Shown here in pieces: positions 1 to 6,393 of a DNA stretch of 7,603 nt. Under the pieces are notes generated by a model, which was not told where the DNA came from, made no database searches, and saw nothing but the letters and a program-made list of their open reading frames with translations. Source of the DNA: an uncultured Alphaproteobacteria bacterium (GTDB lineage: Bacteria > Pseudomonadota > Alphaproteobacteria > Rs-D84); NCBI GenBank assembly GCA_937901165.1, contig CALCGS010000090.1, positions 1-7,603 on the forward strand. The letters run 5' to 3'. The position numbers were made by a program, and so were the translations under genes. Position 1 is the stretch's first letter. The number at the start of each line of letters is the position of its first letter.

Positions 1-10
1 CCCACAAACA

Positions 11-55
11 AAAAATTGGTGTTTTCTCCCTTTTCAAAAAACACCAATTTTTTTT
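11..55. terminator. Strong rho-independent terminator, possibly bidirectional
   Basis: A perfect 15-bp inverted repeat pairs 11-25 with 38-52 around a 12-base loop, and the right arm runs into a T tract (48-55). This is the form of an intrinsic terminator for a + strand gene that ends before the window. The left flank is A-rich (about 8-15), so the same hairpin could also stop transcription coming from the right on the - strand. It insulates the MFS promoter immediately downstream. Confidence 0.85.
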
Positions 56-70
56 ATAAAATATCTGGGG

Positions 71-99
71 TTGGTTTTTTGTTATTTTTGTGATATAAT
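71..99 (+). promoter_or_regulatory. Sigma70-type promoter with extended -10 for the MFS gene
   Basis: A TTGGTT -35 (71-76), a 17-base spacer and a perfect TATAAT -10 (94-99) are present. The -10 is preceded by TG at 91-92 with one base between, giving an extended -10. Transcription would start near 106 and give a leader of about 24 bases containing AGAGGA (118-123), six bases before the ATG at 130. This is the best promoter in the window and may also supply readthrough transcription to recA and the glycosyltransferases, because no convincing terminator follows the MFS gene. Confidence 0.7.
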
Positions 100-129
100 A
101 ATAGATACTGAAAACACAGAGGACAAAGA

Positions 130-1341
130 ATGCCAAAAGATAAATATATTTCTGTTCGACCGTCTGTGAACGGTTTTTCTTTCGCAAATTTGGGGCTGTT
201 TACCGGTTTCGGTGATGGCGTTTATAATGCGGTTTATTCTTTGGTGATTCTTGAAATCTTTACTGGTTTTTTGGGTGAACATTTCGCATCGGCGGCGGTC
301 GGTGTCTATGTCGGTATTTATTCTGTGTTTTGTATGTTTATTGGATTGCTGGCCAATGAATTGTTCCGTTGGTTTACCAAGGCGCGATTGTTGTATATTT
401 CTATGTTTTTGCTGTCGGTGTGTTATGCGTTTATGTCAATGTCTGTAAAACCGCTGACGTTTGTGACACTTGATTATATGTCGGGTGTGTGTTCAACGTT
501 GGTGTTGGTTTTAATTCCATTATTTATGGCGGATTTTTCAAAAAAAATCGGTATGGCAAAATTAAATGCACGATATCATTTGTGGCAAAATATTGGGGCG
601 TTGTTGGCACCTATGTTTGCGGTGACGATTGCAACACGATTTGGCAGTAATCGTATGGCGTTCTTGGCGGCGGCAATGATTTATTTTTCTGGGTTGATGT
701 TTTTTAAGCATTTTGGTGTTGTGCAACAGGATAAAGAATTTAAAAAAGTAAATCCAAAAAGAACTTTGAAATCTTTGTGGTTAAATGCACTTGCGTTTTT
801 TAGATATAGGGGTATGGCACGTGCGTATGCCGTGAATTTCAGTTTTTATGCTTTGCGTGCAATGCGGTATTTGTATGTGCCGATTATTGTTATTGAAAGT
901 GGGTTTTCTAAAAATACTTTGGGAATCGTTTTAACGTTGGGGATTATTCCGTATATCGTCATTGATTTTTTTGTTGGAAATTTAATTAAAAAGTACGGCA
1001 GTGCGGTGTTCTTGTATTTGGGATTTATATCTTTTGGTGCGTTGTCTTTTTGGGCAACTTTTGCCCAGGGGTATAGTTTGTTGGCAATATTTGTGTTGTG
1101 GCAAATTTCAGGTGCATTTATAGAACCGGTACATGATTTGTTGTTCTTTGATAATACACAGCCTGCACAGCGTTCAAGATTTTATGGCATTTTTAGAACA
1201 GGGGCAAATTTCCCGAATGTCGTTGCACCTATGCTTGGGGCATTGTGTATTGCTTTGATTGGGACAACGTCGTCTGTGTGGTTTGTGACAACGGGAATTT
1301 GTGCGTTTGCTGTCTTGATTTTGTTGTTTGGTAAAAGATAA
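130..1341 (+). CDS. MFS-type membrane transporter, substrate unknown
   Basis: This is a 403-residue, strongly hydrophobic protein with the pattern of a major facilitator: about 12 predicted membrane segments in two halves. The first half spans roughly residues 16-195. A charged cytoplasmic loop follows (about 196-228, with the KEFKKVNPKR stretch), and the second half spans about 229-400. The loop between segments 2 and 3 (ANELFRWFTKARLL, 75-88) is where motif A of the superfamily lies, but it is a divergent version. The ATG at 130 is well supported by AGAGGA six bases upstream and by the promoter at 71-99. MFS proteins move small solutes by proton coupling or facilitated diffusion across the inner membrane; the substrate cannot be inferred here. 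It is probably not the glycan flippase of this locus, since Wzx-type flippases belong to another superfamily. recA starts 63 bases downstream on the same strand. The family call is fairly sure; the function is unknown. Confidence 0.8.
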   Translation: MPKDKYISVRPSVNGFSFANLGLFTGFGDGVYNAVYSLVILEIFTGFLGEHFASAAVGVYVGIYSVFCMFIGLLANELFRWFTKARLLYISMFLLSVCYAFMSMSVKPLTFVTLDYMSGVCSTLVLVLIPLFMADFSKKIGMAKLNARYHLWQNIGALLAPMFAVTIATRFGSNRMAFLAAAMIYFSGLMFFKHFGVVQQDKEFKKVNPKRTLKSLWLNALAFFRYRGMARAYAVNFSFYALRAMRYLYVPIIVIESGFSKNTLGIVLTLGIIPYIVIDFFVGNLIKKYGSAVFLYLGFISFGALSFWATFAQGYSLLAIFVLWQISGAFIEPVHDLLFFDNTQPAQRSRFYGIFRTGANFPNVVAPMLGALCIALIGTTSSVWFVTTGICAFAVLILLFGKR

Positions 1342-1351
1342 ATATCTTTGC

Positions 1352-1380
1352 TTGCGTTTCATGGGATTATTTTGTATGAT
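1352..1380 (+). promoter_or_regulatory. Putative recA promoter
   Basis: TTGCGT (1352-1357) and TATGAT (1375-1380, five of six matches to the -10 consensus) are separated by 17 bases. Transcription would start near 1387, leaving an 18-base leader that contains the recA Shine-Dalgarno sequence. Neither an alphaproteobacterial LexA box (GTTC or GAAC repeated with a 7-base gap) nor an enterobacterial CTG-N10-CAG box is visible in the intergenic gap. The -35 is weak, so recA may also depend on readthrough from the MFS promoter. Confidence 0.45.
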
Positions 1381-1392
1381 TTTCTTGAAATA

Positions 1393-1398
1393 AAGGGG
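1393..1398 (+). promoter_or_regulatory. Ribosome binding site that fixes the recA start
   Basis: AAGGGG lies six bases before the ATG at 1405 and three bases before the ATG at 1402. The spacing favours 1405, giving the family-typical N-terminus MAKKDK. The same open frame extends upstream to a TTG at 1348, but that extension runs through the promoter and has no RecA homology that I recognise. Confidence 0.7.
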
Positions 1399-1404
1399 AA
1401 AATG

Positions 1405-2490
1405 ATGGCAAAAAAAGATAAAGATGTTGCTGTGAATTCTGTTGCTAAGAATCCGGCGTTGGAATCTGCACTCGCACAAATTCAAAAACAGTTCGGTAAA
1501 GAAGCAATTATGAAAATGGGCGATGGTTCACAACAAAATATAGAAGCAATTTCAAGTGGTTCTTTGGGGTTGGATATCGCACTCGGGGTGGGGGGATATC
1601 CACGTGGTCGTATAATTGAAATATTTGGCCCAGAAAGTTCGGGTAAAACAACTTTGGCATTACACGCCGTGGCAGAGGCACAAAAGAAAGGCGGTTCGTG
1701 TGCGTATATTGATGCGGAAAATGCATTGGACCCTTATTATGCTAAAAAATTGGGTGTGGATGTTGCAAATTTAATCGTTTCACAACCTGATTCGGGGGAA
1801 CAGGCGTTGGAAATTGCAGATACTTTGATTAAATCTGGGGCAATTGATGTTGTGGTTGTTGATTCTGTTGCCGCTTTGGTACCCAAGGCAGAATTAGAGG
1901 GTAATATTGGTGATACGTTTATGGGAACAACTGCACGTTTGATGTCCCAGTCTTTGAAAAAATTGGCGGGCAGTGTGTCGCGTAGTAATACTTTGTTGAT
2001 TTTTATAAATCAGATTCGTATGAAAATTGGTGTTATGTTTGGTAGTCCTGAAACAACATCTGGTGGAAATGCGTTAAAGTTTTATGCTTCTGTGCGTATG
2101 GATATTCGTAGAACTGGCGCTATCAAAGATAAAGAAGAAGTTATCGGTAATGAAACAAGGGTTAAAATTGTTAAAAACAAGGTCGCACCACCATTTAGAA
2201 CTGTCGATTTCAAAATTATGTATGGCGAAGGTATTTCAAGAATTAGTGAAATATTGGATATGGGGGTTAAATACAATATTATTGAAAAGGCAGGTAGTTT
2301 TTATTCTTATAATAATGAACGCTTGGGCCAGGGTGAGGCTAATGTGCGTAAATGGATAAAAGAACATCCAGATGTCCAGGCAGAATTATTGGATAAAATT
2401 ATGGCCAAGGCCAAGGGTATTGCAGATGAAATGACAACAGGCCCATCAGAAGAAGATGATGTTGATGAAAAAGTAGAGTATATAGCATAA
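1405..2490 (+). CDS. recA: Recombinase RecA
   Basis: RecA is the DNA-dependent ATPase that forms filaments on single-stranded DNA, drives homologous strand exchange and activates LexA self-cleavage. From the chosen start it has 361 residues, a usual length. Visible parts in order: an N-terminal polymerisation helix (about 16-38), Walker A GPESSGKT (75-82), the catalytic Glu105, Walker B VVVVD (149-153), loop L1 around 166-174 (GNIGDTFMG), the ATP-sensing Gln203, loop L2 starting RMKIGVMFGSPETT (205-218), and an acidic C-terminal tail (EEDDVDEKVE). Numbering is +9 relative to E. coli. One oddity is Asn106 in the DAENALD motif, where nearly all RecA proteins have His (E. coli His97). L1 also differs from common versions (Asn167, Phe172, Thr175-Thr176). 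All main catalytic residues are present, so the protein is probably active. The stop codon is part of the Shine-Dalgarno sequence of the next gene, a glycosyltransferase, which indicates co-transcription. Confidence 0.98.
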   Translation: MAKKDKDVAVNSVAKNPALESALAQIQKQFGKEAIMKMGDGSQQNIEAISSGSLGLDIALGVGGYPRGRIIEIFGPESSGKTTLALHAVAEAQKKGGSCAYIDAENALDPYYAKKLGVDVANLIVSQPDSGEQALEIADTLIKSGAIDVVVVDSVAALVPKAELEGNIGDTFMGTTARLMSQSLKKLAGSVSRSNTLLIFINQIRMKIGVMFGSPETTSGGNALKFYASVRMDIRRTGAIKDKEEVIGNETRVKIVKNKVAPPFRTVDFKIMYGEGISRISEILDMGVKYNIIEKAGSFYSYNNERLGQGEANVRKWIKEHPDVQAELLDKIMAKAKGIADEMTTGPSEEDDVDEKVEYIA

Positions 2491-2493
2491 GGA
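2488..2493 (+). promoter_or_regulatory. Shine-Dalgarno fused to the recA stop codon
   Basis: TAAGGA contains the recA stop (TAA, 2488-2490) and a good Shine-Dalgarno core (AAGGA). It lies six bases before the ATG at 2500, while the alternative ATG at 2494 directly abuts it. The spacing therefore favours 2500 as the start. The arrangement implies that translation of the glycosyltransferase is coupled to termination on recA. Confidence 0.65.
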
Positions 2494-2499
2494 ATGAAT

Positions 2500-3408
2500 A
2501 TGAATATTGCAAGATTATGGGCGGTTACAAATGTTATTGTTAGGGCACACATTTTGAATCCTTTTTGGAACGATAGGGTGACCCGTCGCAGAAAAAGAAC
2601 TGATTTAACCGCAGAAATAGTGACAAAATATTTTAAACGTTATTTGCCAGCGGTAAATTCTGTCAAAGAACAGAAAGTTGTTAAAGACGATGATAATGAT
2701 AAAATATTTACTATGTGGTTGCAAGGTGAAGATAAAGCACCCGCCTTGGTCAAGGCTTGTTTCAGAAGTGTACGTCGCCATTGTAAACAAGAATTGATTG
2801 TATTGGATGAAAATTCTGTGTTCGATTATATTTCTTTGCCGGATGTGATTGTTGAAAAATATAAGCAAGGAAAAATTGGTCGTGCGCATTTTGCAGATAT
2901 TTGTCGTGTCGAATTGTTATATAGACATGGTGGATATTGGTTGGATTCAACAGGGTTTGTGACGGCACCAATCCCAGATTGGATAGAAGAACAAGATTAT
3001 TTTATGTATCTGACTGGTGATAATTATAATATAGGTGGCAGCCCATATAGTTTTTGTCAAAATTGTTTTCTTCGTGCAAGAAAGGGGGCATTCTTGTTGG
3101 CTGCGTGGCGGGCAATGATATTGGATTATTGGATGCATGAAAATCATACTTTTGATTATTTTATGCATCAGTTGTTGTTTAAGACTTTGGTGACAAATGA
3201 TGAAAGGGCAAAAAAGTATTTTGATAAAATGCCACATGTTGCACAAGACCCAACACATGCTTTGTGGTGGGCATACAACAATAAACCTTTTGATAAAAAA
3301 GTGTTTGACGATTTAACAAAAGATGCTTTTTTCCAAAAATTAACTTATCGTGGGTCTGATAATCCTATCCCTGGGTCGTTTGCAGATGTTATGATAAACA
3401 AAATGTAA
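2500..3408 (+). CDS. Capsular polysaccharide synthesis-type glycosyltransferase
   Basis: This is a soluble protein of 302 residues from the ATG at 2500, or 304 from 2494. It resembles the capsular polysaccharide synthesis family (Caps_synth, related to GT32). Evidence is an early strand followed by FTMWLQGEDKAP (70-81), which matches the I-x-W-x-Q-G start of such enzymes, and the signature FADICRVELLYRHGGYWLDS (131-150). In that signature Asp133 and Arg136 and the GGYWLDST end form the nucleotide-sugar and metal site, with D-x-T replacing the classical DXD. Such enzymes transfer a sugar from a nucleotide donor to a glycan acceptor at the inner face of the membrane; donor and acceptor are unknown. 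The N-terminal 60 residues are basic (RRRKR at 29-33) and may contact the membrane. There is no signal peptide or obvious membrane segment. The gene sits directly behind recA and 12 bases before a GT2 gene, so it is the first glycosyltransferase of the operon. Confidence 0.85.
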   Translation: MNIARLWAVTNVIVRAHILNPFWNDRVTRRRKRTDLTAEIVTKYFKRYLPAVNSVKEQKVVKDDDNDKIFTMWLQGEDKAPALVKACFRSVRRHCKQELIVLDENSVFDYISLPDVIVEKYKQGKIGRAHFADICRVELLYRHGGYWLDSTGFVTAPIPDWIEEQDYFMYLTGDNYNIGGSPYSFCQNCFLRARKGAFLLAAWRAMILDYWMHENHTFDYFMHQLLFKTLVTNDERAKKYFDKMPHVAQDPTHALWWAYNNKPFDKKVFDDLTKDAFFQKLTYRGSDNPIPGSFADVMINKM

Positions 3409-3420
3409 AAAGGTGATAAT

Positions 3421-4434
3421 ATGCCAAAAATATCTATTATTATTCCAATGTACAATGTAGAAAAATATTTAAAACGTTGTTTGGAATCTGTACAAAATCA
3501 GACTTTTAAGGATTGGCAGGCAATTTGTGTCGATGATGGTAGCCCTGATAATTCTGGAAAAATTGCAGAAGAGTTTGCAAAGAAAGATGATAGATTTTTG
3601 GTCGTTCATAAAAAAAATGGTGGACTTTCTGACGCGCGTAATTATGGTATGCAATATGCAGATGCAGAATATATTATGTTTTTAGATAGTGATGATTTTA
3701 TTCATCCTCAAATGATGGAATTGGGTTATAAGTTGGCACAAAAAAATTCTTCTGATATGGTTTCGTTTACGTATGATAGAATTTATAGACCTTGGTTGAT
3801 GATAAGACATTTTTTACATCTGGATACTGATAATGTTGTGCCTTGGGGGATAAAAAAATATTACAATGCAGATAAATTAAAAACTGTTACGACAGATGAT
3901 GTTTTTGAATATGCAACAGAAAGTGCACATAATGCATTTAACCCAAAACGTAAGTGGTTGATAAAACATTGTCAGGTTTGGAAAAATCTGTATCGCAAGG
4001 ATTTAATTGCAGATGTTCCGTTTATAAAGGGGATTTTGTTTGAAGATTTTCCTTGGTGGTCTGCGATTATGCTGCGTAAACCAAGGGTTGTAATTGCACA
4101 GTTGCCATTGTATTATTATATACCTAATTTTGGTGGAATTGTGCTTTCTGCAAAGCAACTGCGTATAATGCAGAGTTTGTGTGTTGGGATAAAGACTTCC
4201 TTTGTTTTATATAAAGACCAGGCAAGTCAATATCAAATGAAAAAATGGTCTGAAAATTTCTTGTGGTATTTTATAAATTGGGCTTTTCGTAAATTAAAAT
4301 ATTTAAAAACAGATGAAGAAATAAATATTGCAAAACAAGAATTTATTGAAATGAATAATCTGGGGATTTTTAACGACGTACCAAGTGAATGGTATGAATT
4401 GCGTGAAAATATTTACAAATTTATTGGTAAATAA
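3421..4434 (+). CDS. Family 2 (GT-A fold) glycosyltransferase
   Basis: This 337-residue protein starts with the classic GT2 N-terminus ISIIIPMYNVEKYLKRCLES (4-23). It continues with VDDGSPDNS (37-45), where the Asp pair binds the nucleotide, then KKNGGLSDARNYG (64-76). The metal-binding DSDD is at 89-92, and an ED pair at 208-209 (LFEDFPWW) is the likely catalytic-base region. The last 110 residues are a variable, helix-rich tail typical of acceptor-specifying ends. It transfers a sugar from a UDP- or similar donor to a growing surface glycan in the cytoplasm; specificity cannot be read. AAAGGTGA ends about five bases before the ATG, a clear ribosome site. The gene lies 12 bases after the capsular-type enzyme and 2 bases before the GT4 gene, so all three are almost certainly one transcript. 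It lacks the transmembrane helices of polymerising GT2 synthases. Confidence 0.93.
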   Translation: MPKISIIIPMYNVEKYLKRCLESVQNQTFKDWQAICVDDGSPDNSGKIAEEFAKKDDRFLVVHKKNGGLSDARNYGMQYADAEYIMFLDSDDFIHPQMMELGYKLAQKNSSDMVSFTYDRIYRPWLMIRHFLHLDTDNVVPWGIKKYYNADKLKTVTTDDVFEYATESAHNAFNPKRKWLIKHCQVWKNLYRKDLIADVPFIKGILFEDFPWWSAIMLRKPRVVIAQLPLYYYIPNFGGIVLSAKQLRIMQSLCVGIKTSFVLYKDQASQYQMKKWSENFLWYFINWAFRKLKYLKTDEEINIAKQEFIEMNNLGIFNDVPSEWYELRENIYKFIGK

Positions 4435-4436
4435 AA

Positions 4437-5573
4437 ATGACCAAAGTTAAAATAGCTTTTTGTTTACGCGATATGCAACTTGGTGGGGTTGAATCTGTCT
4501 TAATAAGAACATTGGATGAATTGTTAAAGAATACAGATTTTGATATATCTGTTATAACTTATGTCAATATAAAAGAACCCGTGTATAAACGTTATTTTGA
4601 AGAACATAAAGAAATTAAAACCTATGTTTTGTATCCGTGTAAGTTTCTTGGAACAAAATTACCGCATTTCTCTTTGTATAAGATTGTATTGTATGTTATG
4701 CGTGATATATACAGAAGTGTTAAACGTATTTTTTTTCGTATGAATAATTTTTCTGATATAGATGTATTTGTTGATTGTCATGATTTTGTTTTTTTTAATG
4801 AATTAAAGTATGTTAAAAATTCAAAGAAAATAGCATGGTTTCATTCTTCTTTTGATGTGTTTGTAAAAAATAATTTTGTAAAAAAGTTATCTGGATATGA
4901 TAAAGTTGTTGTGTTAACAGATGCTATGTTTAAAGATTTGCAAAAATTATACCCACAAAAGTCAGATAGGTTTGTTCGTATTTATAATCCGGTTGATACA
5001 AAACAAATTATACAAAAATCAAAAGAGAAAAATAAATTAAACGGTGATTATTTTTGCGCTGTATCACGTTTATCTTATGATAAAGATATAATAACTTTGT
5101 TAAAAGGTTTTGATGATTTCTGGATTTCAAATAAAAAGCCAGATGTTAGGTTGGTTATTGTTGGTGATGGTGATAAAGCAGATGTTTATAAAAAATATGC
5201 GCATGAATTAAAATCAAATAAACAAATATTGTTTGTTGGGGCTACAAATAATCCGTATGTTTATATGAAGTATGCTTTGGCACATATTTTATCAAGTTAT
5301 GGTGAAGGATTTGGGCTTGTTTTGGTTGAATCTGTAATTGTTGGTACTTTAAATATAGCGTCAGATTGTAAATATGGTCCACGTGAAATTTTATTGGATG
5401 GTAAAGGTGGATTATTATATGAACCTGGGAATTTTAAACAATTATCAAAATGTATGAGCGATGTTTATAATAAAAATATTGATGTAAAACAAATGATAAA
5501 AGTATCAAAAGATGCTAATATACGGTTTGATAAAGATGTTTTTGTAAAAAATTTTATATCCCTGATTTCTTGA
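4437..5573 (+). CDS. Family 4 (GT-B fold) glycosyltransferase
   Basis: This 378-residue protein has the two-domain layout of GT4 enzymes. The N-terminal Rossmann domain (1 to about 175) carries the glycine-rich acceptor loop LGGVES (15-20) and AWFHSS (133-138). The linker strand RIYNPVD (181-187) leads to the C-terminal domain. There VSRLSYDKD (209-217) supplies the Arg and Lys that bind the donor phosphates, LVIVGDGD (239-246) is a strand-loop, and YGEGFGLVLVE (288-298) holds the E-x7-E pair (Glu290, Glu298). It is a retaining transferase using a nucleotide-sugar donor; the sugar is unknown. The start is 2 bases after the GT2 stop with no clear Shine-Dalgarno sequence, so translation probably depends on coupling. 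The gene is strikingly AT-rich (one sampled line, 4801-4860, is 23 percent GC). Its 3' end overlaps the convergent gene by 20 bases. Confidence 0.93.
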   Translation: MTKVKIAFCLRDMQLGGVESVLIRTLDELLKNTDFDISVITYVNIKEPVYKRYFEEHKEIKTYVLYPCKFLGTKLPHFSLYKIVLYVMRDIYRSVKRIFFRMNNFSDIDVFVDCHDFVFFNELKYVKNSKKIAWFHSSFDVFVKNNFVKKLSGYDKVVVLTDAMFKDLQKLYPQKSDRFVRIYNPVDTKQIIQKSKEKNKLNGDYFCAVSRLSYDKDIITLLKGFDDFWISNKKPDVRLVIVGDGDKADVYKKYAHELKSNKQILFVGATNNPYVYMKYALAHILSSYGEGFGLVLVESVIVGTLNIASDCKYGPREILLDGKGGLLYEPGNFKQLSKCMSDVYNKNIDVKQMIKVSKDANIRFDKDVFVKNFISLIS

Positions 5574-6393
5574 AACGTGTTGGGATTTTTACAACCGGCT
5601 TTAATCCAAACATTGCTGGTTTACGTAGCGCGTATATTGGACGAAAATATGTTTGTAAAATGCGTGCAATTTTTAGCCATTTTTCACTTTTGATTTTAGA
5701 ATTTGTGACGGCGTTTATTGTTCCGTTGCCACGTCTTTTTAAATGGTTTAACCAATCGGTACCACGTTTTTTTGCCTTATCTTCCAGCATTTTCATATCG
5801 ATTGCCCCAAAGTGTAATAAATATAAGTTTTTATCAATATGAAAATTGTGATGTTTGATACTGTGAAAACCGCTGCCCCAAAATACAGGTTTGTTTATTA
5901 CAACTGGTTTGGTGTATCTGGTTGAAAGTAGGGCAAATGAACGTTGGTATAAAAATGGTGCATCGGGGTCAAGTTCTGATTCACATTTCATATTTTGACC
6001 GATGTCCAGACCCAGTCCAGATAAACAGGTGTTTATTTTTTTTGTGGATAAATATTCGGATAGTGTTTTATTTGTTTTTGGGTCCACAATTAAAAATTCA
6101 TCACTGTCGCATCCAATTACAATATCATAGGTTTTTAATAAATTATGTGCCAATTCAGATAATTTTCCAATTCTATATTTATCACCGTCAATGCGTGACA
6201 TAGGGACGTGTTCCAATTTTTTAATGTGTGCATTGCCGGCATTTTTTGGAATTTTTTGATCGGTGCCGTCCAAAATTATGTATAAATTTTCAGTGCCAAA
6301 TTGTTTTCCATAATATGCAATCCAACGTGATAAGAAAAATTCATCATCACGCGCCATTGTTATTGCACAAATGCGTTTGTTTCCTGTTTTCAA
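5554..6393 (-). CDS. GT2-like glycosyltransferase (Glyco_tranf_2_4 type)
   Basis: This 279-residue protein belongs to the GT-A-like group often labelled glycosyltransferase family 2 protein (Glyco_tranf_2_4). Support comes from the N-terminal ICAITMARDDEFFLSRWIAY (8-27), the ILDGTDQ strand end (40-46), and CDSDEFLIVD (95-104), in which Asp96-x-Asp98-Glu99 is the metal and nucleotide site. A basic C-terminal region (about 220-279, many Lys and Arg) may touch the membrane. The proposed start is a TTG at 6393 that overlaps the stop of the RgpF-like gene as TTGA. The first ATG (codon 13) would remove the conserved first strand, so TTG is preferred. AAAGG lies about ten bases upstream and GGTGGA two bases upstream. 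Donor and acceptor are unknown; the neighbour suggests work on a rhamnose-containing or similar surface glycan. Its last 20 bases are also coding on the other strand. Confidence 0.85.
   Translation of the reverse strand: MKTGNKRICAITMARDDEFFLSRWIAYYGKQFGTENLYIILDGTDQKIPKNAGNAHIKKLEHVPMSRIDGDKYRIGKLSELAHNLLKTYDIVIGCDSDEFLIVDPKTNKTLSEYLSTKKINTCLSGLGLDIGQNMKCESELDPDAPFLYQRSFALLSTRYTKPVVINKPVFWGSGFHSIKHHNFHIDKNLYLLHFGAIDMKMLEDKAKKRGTDWLNHLKRRGNGTINAVTNSKIKSEKWLKIARILQTYFRPIYALRKPAMFGLKPVVKIPTRFKKSGI

Noticed and set aside
1334..1349. Inverted repeat AAAGAT/ATCTTT at the end of the MFS gene as a terminator
   Set aside because: It has six A-T-rich pairs with one G-C pair, a 4-base loop, and no T tract beyond the arm. 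It is too weak to call a terminator.
1348..1404. 19-codon N-terminal extension of RecA from a TTG at 1348
   Set aside because: The extension runs through the likely promoter and lacks a ribosome site, while AAGGGG is well spaced for the ATG at 1405, which gives a normal RecA N-terminus.
1174..1485. 103-codon - strand open frame across the MFS end and recA start
   Set aside because: It lies opposite two well-supported genes, has a low-complexity composition with no recognisable domain, and is a shadow. The same applies to the other opposite-strand frames over recA, the glycosyltransferases and typA.
4729..4796. Two T8 tracts (4729-4736 and 4789-4796) in the GT4 gene, and another at 6036-6043, as phase-variation tracts
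   Set aside because: All frames are intact, and similar runs occur elsewhere in this AT-rich DNA, including an A7 at the start of recA. Chance is the simpler explanation without strain data.
5578..5619. Possible hairpins just after the GT4 stop (GTTG/CAAC and CCGGC/GCTGG)
   Set aside because: The stems are four or five pairs with loops of 9 to 15 bases and no following T tract, so they do not support a terminator.
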